A stretch of DNA of 64,000 nt from Candidatus Poseidonia sp. (GTDB taxonomy: Archaea > Thermoplasmatota > Poseidoniia > Poseidoniales > Poseidoniaceae): the NCBI GenBank assembly GCA_030828165.1, contig JAURDA010000002.1, forward strand, positions 38,782 to 102,781, in the 5' to 3' direction. A program made the translations under genes and the position numbers. Shown piece after piece: positions 43,501 to 51,500 of the stretch (its first letter is position 1; each line of letters begins with the position of its first letter). Below the pieces are notes generated by a model. The model made no database searches and had not been told where the DNA came from. It worked only from the letters and a program-made list of their open reading frames with translations.

Positions 43501-44457
43501 CGTGGCTATCAACGGACCATGGAAGGCTTTGGAAACGTGAACATGATGGCCATTGAGCAATACGATGCCTGCCAGGCGCGCCTCGACCTGATGAAGGATG
43601 AATTCGCCATGCTTCAAGCCCGCCGCAAACACCTCATCGACATCACCGAACAACTCGAAAGTCAGCGGAAAGAGCGTCTGTTGACGGTGCTCGAGAAGGT
43701 GAACAAGAACTTCCAGAAATCCTACGATGAACTCTCCGACGGTGGCCGTGCGGAACTCTTCCTCGAGAACCCCGATGAACCGTTCAAAGGCGGCCTTGAA
43801 TTGTGGGCACAACCCCGCGGTAAATCATCTAAGGTCAGCCGGCAACAACTCTCTGGCGGCGAACAATCGATGGCGGCCTTGGCCCTCATTTTCGCCATTC
43901 AAGATTACGACCCAAGTCCGTTCTACTACTTTGATGAGGTTGACCAAAATCTGGACGCGTACAATGCGGAGCGTATTGCGAAGATGTGTCAGCAACGAAG
44001 TCAACGTGCCCAATTCATCATGGTGACGCTGCGAAAGGTGTCGCTCAAACTGGCCGACCATCACATCGGCATCACGCACGGAGGCGACGGGTGCAGCCGA
44101 CGCATTCTCGACTTTGACCGGGAGCGAGCCATGGCTTTGGGCGAAGCGGCCCTCAAGGAAGCAGAACGTGATGTGAAAAAGAACGAGAGCCGGATCATGG
44201 ATGCCGTGGCCGCTGCAGAAGACATGCCGCAGGTTCCCGATGAACTGCCTGTCCCGAAGAGCCTTGGGGGTTTGCTCCCTCATCTCTCTTCAGACGAAGA
44301 TACCGATTCCGAACCACGGCTCGAAGGCTTGCTTGAACGGGCGCAAGAGACCACCGAGGACATCAACGAACGGGCAGAAATCGCCTCGCAGTTGATGGAA
44401 GTGAGCGAGGGCGACCAAGCCGAGGCTGAAGAAACGGTTGAAATCACGGACGAGTGA
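40561..44457 (+). CDS. smc: chromosome segregation ATPase SMC
   Basis: 1298 residues from ATG 40561. Walker A GPNGSGKS at 31-38, a first coiled coil, a hinge domain around residues 510-680 (GIIGTIAELC, later MVGGSKRKMSISFGGRI), a second coiled coil, then signature LSGGEQSMAALAL and Walker B FYYFDEVDQNLD. After the ATPase head there is an acidic extension of about 110 residues not usual in SMC. It compacts and segregates chromosomes with ScpA and ScpB, whose genes follow. GTG 40525 is in frame but lies within the palindrome, so ATG is preferred. Confidence 0.96.
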   Translation: MYLKSLEMLNFKSFKGEVTVPLDRGFTAITGPNGSGKSNCGDAIQFVLGPKSNRVIRAQNSTDLIFNGGKNSKPARECSVTLVFANPVMASGRRRLPLDSEEIRMARSIRLTASNNPVTTYQLNGEDSTQKVFHRLLGAANARPDGYNIVLQGDVTSLAKMTANERRKVLDNVAGVTSYDDEIRKASKQKDMVESYLERIGLLEKEQLERLSTLAKERHVAQKAKEVADAIAMTNAMLLQSRYATLKNELQFHIDQRQTYLDESQNLLDEHKETEKALLVLDDQIGELQAEINRLTGGETSELGQAIQALQVAIELNADRIAEATKEAEEEAEEAIVCDNELNEANAELEAFKANLAAANEALEEALLALKEAQAEEDEVRLALESAGQKNQDLSNALTEAEAQLERHQGHRNQAQSDVDRLAVEADLLSQQLASAQEEEENIRLALGELDIKLERMEEDAPEFDREALAKALLDAQRTEAQLTEDRGRIEVKLREAERALSLAKAEMEQKSGAKGLAGGASAVLAARDRQELTGIIGTIAELCAPKDSTHEVALATAIGAGMASVVVDTDENAAQAIRWLAENKAGRATFLPLNKLSSTRPAGRAVITARKDDVLGFAHEMLDFDPRIEVAVRFALRNTLVVDNMAAARRHMGGIRLVTLRGDVVEAGGAMVGGSKRKMSISFGGRIQGASEVEKYTAQVEQYTLTEQTVNEALREARGRQQDLRNKINSLVDDSHATGVRNLQAEKKQVISTQKRAREVAQGLESKLDDVRRDAQDALRALDAAERTFQHAIETKDDAKAALEAASPEHLRDRLHSANLKRVAATGEQEKAQETLSSGANHQAVLQRRVDDITKRAQTLLDNKEARLERIDELEATLASDRIELKAKKDEQAVYLEENQGLEQERQELTDRRATLRVRNEERLTKAENHRRLAHDLGRVMGEKEAEIQAMAQELIDAGLSLTDLPEHLENVGELERKLRGYQRTMEGFGNVNMMAIEQYDACQARLDLMKDEFAMLQARRKHLIDITEQLESQRKERLLTVLEKVNKNFQKSYDELSDGGRAELFLENPDEPFKGGLELWAQPRGKSSKVSRQQLSGGEQSMAALALIFAIQDYDPSPFYYFDEVDQNLDAYNAERIAKMCQQRSQRAQFIMVTLRKVSLKLADHHIGITHGGDGCSRRILDFDRERAMALGEAALKEAERDVKKNESRIMDAVAAAEDMPQVPDELPVPKSLGGLLPHLSSDEDTDSEPRLEGLLERAQETTEDINERAEIASQLMEVSEGDQAEAEETVEITDE

Positions 44458-44466
44458 GGTGAGCGG

Positions 44467-45702
44467 ATGGTGGAAGAGCAGACCGGTTTGGACCGATGGT
44501 TCCTGCAACAGGAGGTCATCGATGAACTGCTTGCTCACGGTGAGGACGAAGCCGAGGCGGCGTTGTTTGGTGAGCGGATTGCCGCAATCGCCGCCGCAGA
44601 AGAAGCCGAACACCAAAGCCTGCACGACCCCTTTGACCGTTCGGTGGCCTTGGTGCTCTCGTTGGTACGGGAAGAAGCGTTCAATCCGTGGAACGTCGAT
44701 CTCTCGGCCTTTCTCACGGTGTTTTCGCAACGCGTTCGTGAGGGAGAAAACCTCGACCTGCCCGCTTGTGGCCGTTTGATTCGTCTCTCGTGGGAGGTGT
44801 TGCATCACCAATCTGCGATGCTCTTCGAGCGAATTCAGCCCGTGGAGGAAGAGGAAGTATGGGATGACGACGGCATGTTCGGTTGGGAAAGCGAGTATGA
44901 CGACGAAGCCTTCTTTTTCACGCAATCCGTTCTCGACGGTGCCGCCGATGATGTGCTGCCAGGCCTGTTTGATGAACGTGTTCGCCGCGATGAGGGCCGA
45001 CCGGTCACGCTCGCTGAACTGCTCTCGGCGTTCAAGGACGCCGCCGACGATGCGGCGAGCCTCAAACAACGGGAAATCAATCGCCTGGAGCACGAAAAGG
45101 AACTCAGCGAGTACCTCGAAAACGTTGGCGGACGAATGCACAACGAAGACCTCGAGGGCGACATTGAACGTTGTTGGTCCGCTCTGCGAGCAACCTGCAA
45201 CGAGCACGGCAGCGAAACGGTGCCGCTCGTTGATGTCATCTCCAAACTGGAACCCGTGTTGATCCGGGTTTTCGGCCTCGACGCCGAGAACGCTCAAAGC
45301 GAGGCCTTCGTTGCTTCGTTCATCGCCGGCTTGTTCCTCACGCACCGCCGCATCGCCAGCATTTCACAAGAAGGCGAAGAGGTGGCGAACATCATGATCA
45401 CCGACCTCTGGCCCAAGATTGACGCCTTTGAGGACATCCTCGAAGAGGTTGAAGCGATGATGGCGAACGACTCGGACGATTTGGAGGGTCAGGCCACGGG
45501 TTCGGACCACCGAATGGAGGCCATTGCGGCCCGTGCACGCCGTGCAGAGGAGCGCGAAGCCCGTCGTCAGGCCAAATTGGCTGCTGAAGAAGAAAGCCTG
45601 CTCGAGGAATCGACCGGGGATGATGGCGAGCCGTTAAGTGAAGTCGTTGTTCAAGAGTCATCGTCTGAAGGTTTTGATGAACATGCGTGGCTGGTTGAGT
45701 AG
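44467..45702 (+). CDS. scpA: segregation and condensation protein A (kleisin)
   Basis: 411 residues, longer than many bacterial ScpA. FDRSVALVLSLVREEAFNPWNVDLSAFLTVF is the kleisin opening (the usual FxGPLDxLLxLI then WDIxxxxI), and LSAFKDAADDAAS-type segments follow. The C-terminal region holds an acidic linker. It bridges the SMC heads. Nine bases after smc with GAGGTGA upstream. Confidence 0.9.
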   Translation: MVEEQTGLDRWFLQQEVIDELLAHGEDEAEAALFGERIAAIAAAEEAEHQSLHDPFDRSVALVLSLVREEAFNPWNVDLSAFLTVFSQRVREGENLDLPACGRLIRLSWEVLHHQSAMLFERIQPVEEEEVWDDDGMFGWESEYDDEAFFFTQSVLDGAADDVLPGLFDERVRRDEGRPVTLAELLSAFKDAADDAASLKQREINRLEHEKELSEYLENVGGRMHNEDLEGDIERCWSALRATCNEHGSETVPLVDVISKLEPVLIRVFGLDAENAQSEAFVASFIAGLFLTHRRIASISQEGEEVANIMITDLWPKIDAFEDILEEVEAMMANDSDDLEGQATGSDHRMEAIAARARRAEEREARRQAKLAAEEESLLEESTGDDGEPLSEVVVQESSSEGFDEHAWLVE

Positions 45703-45713
45703 GAGGGTTTGCA

Positions 45714-46322
45714 ATGTCAGAAATGCCGCTTGAGACGCTGATTGAAGCGACGTTGTTCAGTTCTGGGAAGTCCATGTCGGGCCCGGAGTTGTCCGAGGCC
45801 TTGGGCTACGACGAAGACGAGATGTTGGATGCTCTTGGGAGTCTCCAAGCCACGCTTCGCCGCCGAAAAGGAGGGGCTCTGCAACTCGCCGAGGTCGGTA
45901 ACCGATGGGCGCTGGAAGTGAAGCCCGCCATTGCGACCCATCTGCCCAAAGCAACGAAGACCGACATGCCTCCGAAGTTGCTCAAAGCCGCCGCCCTCAT
46001 CGCCTATCACCAGCCGATGCCCCAGTCAAGGTTGGTTGAATTGTTGGGTCAGAAGGCCTACGATTACGTTCGCGAGTTGGCCCAATTGGGCATGGTCGAC
46101 CGGCGAAAGGACGGCAACACGCGACGTCTGGCGACGACCCGGCGATTTTCGGAAGCTTTTGGCTGCCCTCACACCGACCGGAAGAAAGTCAAAGCTTGGT
46201 TCAGAGAGCAAGTTCAAGCCTCGGGCTTGCTCGACGACCTTGGGGCGAACGATGTTTTGCGTGAAGAAAGCGAGGCCGAAGGCACCGTTCAGACGTCGCT
46301 TCCTGTACGTGAGGAAGAATGA
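45714..46322 (+). CDS. scpB: segregation and condensation protein B
   Basis: 202 residues: two winged-helix units. LETLIEATLFSSGKSMSGPELSEALG and LKAAALIAYHQPMPQSRLVELLG are the conserved parts, followed by GMVDRRKDGNTRRLATTRRFSEAFG. Completes the condensin complex. 11 bases after scpA; it ends three bases from the convergent HMG-CoA reductase. Confidence 0.94.
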   Translation: MSEMPLETLIEATLFSSGKSMSGPELSEALGYDEDEMLDALGSLQATLRRRKGGALQLAEVGNRWALEVKPAIATHLPKATKTDMPPKLLKAAALIAYHQPMPQSRLVELLGQKAYDYVRELAQLGMVDRRKDGNTRRLATTRRFSEAFGCPHTDRKKVKAWFREQVQASGLLDDLGANDVLREESEAEGTVQTSLPVREEE

Positions 46323-46325
46323 ACT

Positions 46326-47675
46326 TCATCCTTCGCGTAATTCATTGAGCCATTCCTCAACCAAACTCTGGGTTCGGTGACCCTCGTGAGCTTGGAGCCT
46401 TGCCGCCAAGAGGTCGATCTCCTCGCCCACGGCACCAGCGCTCACGGCCATGTTCTTGGCGTGGAGTTTCATGTGGCCTGCCTGAATGCCTTTGGTTGAT
46501 AGCGCACGCAGAGCGCCCAAATTCTGAGCGAGCCCTGCACAGAGCATAATGCCGGCCAACTCCTGAGCGCCCTCTACGCCTAAGATGGCCAGGTTCGCCT
46601 GTGCAGCAGGGTGGACCTTGGAAGCGCCCCCCACGACGCCGACAGCCAACGGCAATTCCATGCTCCCGACGAGATTGCCTTCATCATCTTGGGACCAATT
46701 CGACATGGAGGTGTAGCGTCCGTGTTCCACGCTGGGCCAAGCATGACATCCTGCTTCAATCGCCCTCCAATCTTGTCCGCAGGCAAGGGCAACGCTGCTG
46801 ATGGCGTTCATGATGCCTTTGTTGTGCGTCGTGGCTCGGAACGGGTCTTCCACGGCGAAGGCGTGGGCTTCGAGAATACCTTGTATGACGGCTAAACCGT
46901 CTTTCCGTGAGCCGTCCGAAGCCAATTCCTCGGGCGTGAAGGTAGCGGATACTCTTGCGAGGCGGTGGGCGGCGAGGTTGGAAAGGATGCGGAGGTGGGC
47001 ACGGCCACCGCAGAGACGCTCGATGCGTGGGGCGACGCGCTCGGCCATGGTGTTGACGGCGTTGGCGCCCATGGCGTCTCGGCAGTCCACCAGCAGGTGA
47101 ACGATGAGCATGTCTCCCAATGCCGTTGTCAGTTTTCGTGATTGGATGTCCTTGCATCCTCCGCCAAGGGCGATCATGCGGGAGGGGATGTCGTTACAGA
47201 ACGCCATAAGGGCTTCTTTCTCGCGTTCCAAAGCCGCCACGGCACCGTCGAGGTCGGCAACTTCGAGCAGTTGAATCTGCCCGATCATCACGGGCTCGTC
47301 GTTGTTGGTGGTGAATCCGCCCAAAGCCCTGCATCGCTTGGCCATGTTGGATGCTGCAGCGACAATGCTGGATTCTTCCACACAAAACGGAATGAGGTAG
47401 GGCTTGCCGTCGATCAAAAAGTTGGTCGCTACACCAATGGGCAACGACATCGTCCCGATCACGTTCTCGATCATCCGGTCGGCCGCTGCCTCGTCCAATT
47501 CGCCATGCGCTGCAAGAGCAGCGACGTGTTCGGCCGTCAGGTTGCAGGCTTCAGCGACGATGGTTCGCCGTTCCTCCACGCTTTGGTTGTACAAGCCCTT
47601 GATTCGACTGTTTTCCACCGGCACGACTGTCCCCTGTTCCGAGGGTAGACAAGGCGTTCTTTGAATGAATCGCAT
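46326..47675 (-). CDS. hmgA: hydroxymethylglutaryl-CoA reductase, class II
   Basis: Reduces HMG-CoA to mevalonate, the committed step of archaeal isoprenoid lipid synthesis. 449 residues with the class II pattern: SRIKGLYNQSVEERR near the start, catalytic Glu in ENVIGTMSLPIGVATNFLI, cofactor/Asp motif DAMGANAVNTM and the C-terminal His in GHMKLHAKNMA. Class II enzymes are bacterial-like and are also known in Archaeoglobus and Thermoplasma relatives. Its promoter region coincides with the GTTAA repeat cluster. Confidence 0.94.
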   Translation of the reverse strand: MRFIQRTPCLPSEQGTVVPVENSRIKGLYNQSVEERRTIVAEACNLTAEHVAALAAHGELDEAAADRMIENVIGTMSLPIGVATNFLIDGKPYLIPFCVEESSIVAAASNMAKRCRALGGFTTNNDEPVMIGQIQLLEVADLDGAVAALEREKEALMAFCNDIPSRMIALGGGCKDIQSRKLTTALGDMLIVHLLVDCRDAMGANAVNTMAERVAPRIERLCGGRAHLRILSNLAAHRLARVSATFTPEELASDGSRKDGLAVIQGILEAHAFAVEDPFRATTHNKGIMNAISSVALACGQDWRAIEAGCHAWPSVEHGRYTSMSNWSQDDEGNLVGSMELPLAVGVVGGASKVHPAAQANLAILGVEGAQELAGIMLCAGLAQNLGALRALSTKGIQAGHMKLHAKNMAVSAGAVGEEIDLLAARLQAHEGHRTQSLVEEWLNELREG

Positions 47676-47693
47676 GGGCTTTGGCGGGCTTGT

Positions 47694-47769
47694 GTTAACG
47701 GGTTTAACGCTTTCATTAACGCGTTAACCGTGCGTTAATTTGGCGTTAATGCAGTCGGATGAAGCGTTA
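47694..47769. repeat. cluster of GTTAA-containing octamers in a divergent promoter region
   Basis: Between hmgA and the Orc1-like gene are six close copies of ATTAACGC or its complement GCGTTAAT: GTTAACG at 47694, TTTAACGC at 47703, ATTAACGC at 47715, GCGTTAAC at 47721 (overlapping the former as a palindrome), GCGTTAAT at 47732 and at 47743, with a partial GCGTTAC at 47764. They start 19 bases upstream of hmgA. Candidate binding array for a DNA-binding protein or origin element. Confidence 0.75.
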
Positions 47770-47781
47770 CCGCTCCACGAT

Positions 47782-47800
47782 TAACAGGTCCTAACAGGTC
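47782..47800 (+). repeat. tandem TAACAGGTC direct repeat
   Basis: TAACAGGTC occurs at 47782-47790 and again at 47792-47800, a ten-base period, so both copies face the same side of the helix. It lies between the octamer cluster and the Orc1-like start at 47820. Confidence 0.6.
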
Positions 47801-47819
47801 TCTGAGTGCACCCTGATGA

Positions 47820-49757
47820 ATGAAACATCAAATACGTGAAGTGCGGTTGCTTGCCATGGTCCAGAAATCTGGTCTTTTTGGCTTGCCACTTCTCGATATG
47901 AATCCGTTCTCCACCCGGCCGCTTGAGTCAGGCGATGCTGGGAAGCTCATCGGCAGAAGCGAGGAGTTCAACCTCCTCAGGACGTATCTGAAACTGGGCA
48001 CGGCCCGCCGTATCATGCTCACAGGGCCGTTGGGCTCGGGGCGAACGTCGTTGGTTCGATGCCTCAAACCCTACGCAGGGGCCTACATTTCCATCGATCA
48101 CTTGCCCGCGCAGGCCCCTGCGCAAGCGATGTTGGAAATGTGCTACCAGCAACTGATTGGAGGCGACACGCTCCCGGAGCGCACCGAACTGGTGAACCAA
48201 CTTGTCACGGAAATGTACGCCTATACGGACAAACTTCCGCTCGTGGTCATCGACGTTCCAGCAAGCGATTTCTCGGTCGTTGATGTGGCTCTCAGAGATG
48301 CGCATTCTTCCCTTGAACGGCTCAACGCCGTCGTTGTTTTGGTGTGCGATGTCCGAGAACGAAATCACCTTCCTGCAACGGTGGTCACCGGTTTTGAACG
48401 GTTTCTCCTCTCGCCGTTTGGCGCAAGCGATGTCGTGGAATTGGTGGAGCACCGGTTGCGTGATGTCGGGGTCATGAGCAGCAATTTTTCCCTGCAGGAT
48501 GCCGAAACCATCCTCGAGGAATGCAGCGGTTACCCCTCCGAGGTGGTCGCAACCCTTCGCGATGCTGTTGACCGGATTCGCATTGAGCACGCTGAAGGGG
48601 TTGCACCGCCGTACAGGGACACGTCTGCACGTCTTCAACCCCGGGATGAGTCACAACCGCTTGATGCGTTGAGAAGCGGGGGCCAGAATGAACAACCGTT
48701 CCTTGCAAAGCAAGACGAAGGCACGAGCAACCTTGGTGCAGAACTTCAACCGGCATCCCAAACCCCTCCGGGTGATATCATCGACGCCTCCACGCCCTGG
48801 AACGAGCGCCAAGACGCCGTGCATGATGCAACATCGGTCGAAACGAAGACGAGCGATGAAGAAAACGCTGAAGACAACGATACAACGCTTGGTCGTTCGT
48901 CTTTTGAATTGGACATGGACGATCTTGACCGCTCCATCACCAAAGACGACCCGCTGAAACCGCCTAAGTTCACCAACGACATCATCGATGCCTCAAGTTA
49001 TCCACCAGCCCGTCAACCGGTGGCGAGCGGCGGATTTGGCAACCTTGTGAACCGAAACAAAGTCTCCCTTTCATCGGTTGATGCCATCAAGAAAGACGCC
49101 ATGAGCCGTCCAACGCGACTTGAAGATTATTCGGAGGCTGCGGAATGGTGGGTTGAGGAAAGAAGTTTGGCCGATGAACCGGAAGAAGAGGTGCCTGAGG
49201 CCGAATCAGCCGCCTTGATCCACGATGAGATCGGTTTACCCGCTCCCGAACCCGTTGCGTTGTTTGAGTCCGAGGTCGAAGGATTTGAAACGAGCGATGA
49301 GGAAACGGTGGGTCCGTCGCTCACGAACCCCGTTCCAGTCCACCCTGTCCTTGACGAAACAACCCTCTCCAGATTGCTTCAGTTGCTGATGGGTGAAAGG
49401 GAGAACACTTCGAGTGGCGAGGTTCAACACCTCGTTGACTTCTTTGCAAAGCGTCGCGTTGAGCGTACGGGGCCGAAGGAATCCTATGCACTCGACAAGG
49501 TCGCCCTCGGCACACTCACCATCGCCGAGACCTACGTGGTTGGCATCTCCAATAGCCGTGCATTTTCACCATCGGACCCCGAAATTTTGGGTCATCTGGA
49601 CATCAAACGGTCTCGACTTTCCCAGATCAGCAACCGTCTCCTGAAGTTCGGTATTCTCCAAGTACGGCCTTCAGGACGGGCGAGAAAGTATTCGCTTACT
49701 CAGGCTGCTCGGGCGCAACTTCTTGCGTGGGGCGCTCTCAAAGGAGGTGAGGCCTGA
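47820..49757 (+). CDS. degenerate Orc1/Cdc6-like AAA protein with winged helix
   Basis: 645 residues (ATG 47856 is an alternative). The N-terminal AAA domain (about 40-260) has IGRSEEFNLL and a P-loop TGPLGSGRTSL in which Arg75 replaces the essential Lys; the Walker B strand LVVIDVPASD lacks the usual Asp-Glu pair. A long acidic, low-complexity linker (about 270-500) follows, then a winged-helix-like region (about 560-640, with LDIKRSRLSQISNRLLKFGILQV). ATP hydrolysis is doubtful; DNA binding is plausible. It heads an overlapping operon with a propeller-like protein and a DUF357 protein. The canonical Orc1/Cdc6 is elsewhere in the window. Confidence 0.7.
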   Translation: MKHQIREVRLLAMVQKSGLFGLPLLDMNPFSTRPLESGDAGKLIGRSEEFNLLRTYLKLGTARRIMLTGPLGSGRTSLVRCLKPYAGAYISIDHLPAQAPAQAMLEMCYQQLIGGDTLPERTELVNQLVTEMYAYTDKLPLVVIDVPASDFSVVDVALRDAHSSLERLNAVVVLVCDVRERNHLPATVVTGFERFLLSPFGASDVVELVEHRLRDVGVMSSNFSLQDAETILEECSGYPSEVVATLRDAVDRIRIEHAEGVAPPYRDTSARLQPRDESQPLDALRSGGQNEQPFLAKQDEGTSNLGAELQPASQTPPGDIIDASTPWNERQDAVHDATSVETKTSDEENAEDNDTTLGRSSFELDMDDLDRSITKDDPLKPPKFTNDIIDASSYPPARQPVASGGFGNLVNRNKVSLSSVDAIKKDAMSRPTRLEDYSEAAEWWVEERSLADEPEEEVPEAESAALIHDEIGLPAPEPVALFESEVEGFETSDEETVGPSLTNPVPVHPVLDETTLSRLLQLLMGERENTSSGEVQHLVDFFAKRRVERTGPKESYALDKVALGTLTIAETYVVGISNSRAFSPSDPEILGHLDIKRSRLSQISNRLLKFGILQVRPSGRARKYSLTQAARAQLLAWGALKGGEA

Positions 49758-50809
49758 TGTCGTGGAACGTCGCATGGTCTTGGCAGGCATCCTCCCGTAT
49801 CGCCACCATGGCCTCGGTCGAAGGCGGGCTTGTGGTAAGTTCAGGTTTGGATCTCGTGTTTTTGGAGGCGGACGGAAGTGTCCGTTGGCAGATCGAAGTT
49901 CCCTTCAAAGTCCATGCCGCACGAGCAGTGCAGGGCTCCATTGCCTTGCTTGCGGCTCATGGATTTTACATCATCAACAGTTCAAACGGCGCCTTCGTGA
50001 GCGAAGGGCGAAGCACGCCAGGGGGTTTCCGTGACCTCGCGGCTCGCCCCGGAGGCGGTTGGGCGCTTGCAGGACGCCACGGACAGATTCACCTCTTCTC
50101 CCAACAGGGCCGAGGCATCCGCCGGGTTGACAGCGGGCCTGTTCGTCGTATGGTGGGTTGGCTTGACCGAGAACATCTGCTCTGGCAAGACCCGCAAGGA
50201 TGCCTGTGGTGCGGCCGATTGACGGGCGAAGACAGGAAGCGCCGCATCGAAGACCGCGCATGGAGTTGGTGCTCAGCCCTCAAGGACGGCCGTTTGCTTT
50301 TGCAGAGCGCCGACGGTGGGCTCTGGGAGGGCGTCCCTCATCCTTTTGGATGGGACCACTTGGAACGCTTGGAAAGCGATTCTCTTGAACCGATGGAAGC
50401 CGTACGCTCGGGCGACGGTTGGTGGGTTCTGGGCATTGAAGGACACCTCGTTTCGTTGTCCACCGCACGAAAGGACGAGGGCGAAGAGCCTCCGCTTACC
50501 GAGCGCATGAACCTCGGCGACCTTCTCGTGTTGTGCACGCCCGATGCCATGGCGACCGCTACACGAGAAGGCCTTGTCCGGCGATGGACGGCCCCCCATC
50601 TTTCGGATGCCGAGCGTGAAGGGAGGTACAAGGCGGTGGCGGAGGCGGCTATGGCCCGTAACTGGGAAGAGCGACGGCAAATGTTCCTCCGTGCGCAGGA
50701 AGCCGAAGACCTTGGAAAAGTGTCCTTGGCCATCGAACTCTACGAGGCCTTGGGGCGAACTGAAGACGCCCGCCGTTTGCTCGGGCGCATCAAGGAAGGC
50801 GATGCGTGA
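49757..50809 (+). CDS. beta-propeller-like protein with helical C-terminus
   Basis: 350 residues. The first 275 residues form repeated strands with W-rich turns (GGGWALAGRHGQIHLFSQQG, GDGWWVLGIEGHLVSLS), suggesting a WD40/PQQ-like propeller. The last 70 residues are helical and TPR-like (EAEDLGKVSLAIELYEALGRTEDARRLLG). No family is named. Its ATG overlaps the stop of the Orc1-like gene (TGATG), as its own stop does with the next gene, so the three are translationally coupled. Perhaps a scaffold for the Orc1-like partner. Confidence 0.72.
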   Translation: MSWNVAWSWQASSRIATMASVEGGLVVSSGLDLVFLEADGSVRWQIEVPFKVHAARAVQGSIALLAAHGFYIINSSNGAFVSEGRSTPGGFRDLAARPGGGWALAGRHGQIHLFSQQGRGIRRVDSGPVRRMVGWLDREHLLWQDPQGCLWCGRLTGEDRKRRIEDRAWSWCSALKDGRLLLQSADGGLWEGVPHPFGWDHLERLESDSLEPMEAVRSGDGWWVLGIEGHLVSLSTARKDEGEEPPLTERMNLGDLLVLCTPDAMATATREGLVRRWTAPHLSDAEREGRYKAVAEAAMARNWEERRQMFLRAQEAEDLGKVSLAIELYEALGRTEDARRLLGRIKEGDA

Positions 50810-51105
50810 TGTCGGAACTCACCAGCCTCACGGTTGAACGGGTGGAACACTACCTCGATATCACCCGTCGAGCCCGTCAGAAGGCCACACGAACGGTTGA
50901 TGAATCAACGGAAGAAGGTCAGAAATTGACCGTGATGCTTCGTATGGCCGATGATTACGCAGCGGATGCCCGCCACTTTCTCGAAATCGGTGACCTCGTT
51001 CGAGCCTTTGGAGCCATCAATTATGCACACGCATGGATCGATGCAGGCGTCAAGATCGGTTGGCTCGACGGTCACGGCGACGATGTGTTGTTCACCCTTC
51101 CTTGA
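50809..51105 (+). CDS. DUF357 family protein
   Basis: 98 residues, all-helical: RVEHYLDITRRARQKA then MLRMADDYAADARHFLEIGDLVRAFGAINYAHAWIDAGV-type helices, the archaeal DUF357 helical bundle. The function of the family is unknown. Start overlaps the preceding stop (TGATG). Its end is five bases from the convergent PIN gene. Confidence 0.85.
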   Translation: MSELTSLTVERVEHYLDITRRARQKATRTVDESTEEGQKLTVMLRMADDYAADARHFLEIGDLVRAFGAINYAHAWIDAGVKIGWLDGHGDDVLFTLP

Positions 51106-51110
51106 TGCCC

Positions 51111-51488
51111 TCAAAGGGCCTCGATGAGGGCCAGTCGGTTGTTTTGTTTGACCTCGACCACCGGTACGTTGGCTTCAAACAAGCGTCGCTTGAGCTCGGT
51201 GTCAACGGTGAGGACGGGCCACCCTTCCTCGCTGGCCAGGGAGAGAAGTTGGTTGTCGGTGTGTCCGTCAAACGGCGCCTCCACCAAGGTTGCTTTTTGT
51301 TCGAGCAAACCGAGCAAGAGGGGTTTTGAGCGAGGGCGTTGGGGCTCAAGGCGTTCCAATTCCTGCATCATCGACGGGATGACGGTCCATGAACATGGGC
51401 CGAGCAGGGCCTCCAACTCTTGTTCGACGTTCAGCCGAGCGTCCATGCAAGCGACCCAGCCGCAAGCGTCGATGAGGACGGGCTGCAT
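51111..51488 (-). CDS. PIN-domain ribonuclease-like protein (Fcf1/VapC9-like)
   Basis: 125 residues. PIN acidic residues are visible at VLIDACGW (Asp7), the SMMQELERLE helix, and VLTVDTELKRRL. It is 12 bases downstream of aIF2 gamma; this S6e-aIF2 gamma-PIN order is conserved in archaea and favours an rRNA-processing or ribosome-linked Fcf1-like role over a toxin. No antitoxin gene is adjacent. Confidence 0.85.
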   Translation of the reverse strand: MQPVLIDACGWVACMDARLNVEQELEALLGPCSWTVIPSMMQELERLEPQRPRSKPLLLGLLEQKATLVEAPFDGHTDNQLLSLASEEGWPVLTVDTELKRRLFEANVPVVEVKQNNRLALIEAL

Positions 51489-51500
51489 CGCACCGACCTC

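Noticed and set aside
47694..47800. CRISPR array
   Set aside because: The repeats are only 7-9 bases, occur in both orientations and lack uniform spacers; no cas genes are nearby.
51111..51488. VapC-type toxin of a toxin-antitoxin pair
   Set aside because: No antitoxin gene precedes it; the neighbours are aIF2 gamma and S6e, a conserved archaeal context for Fcf1-like PIN proteins.
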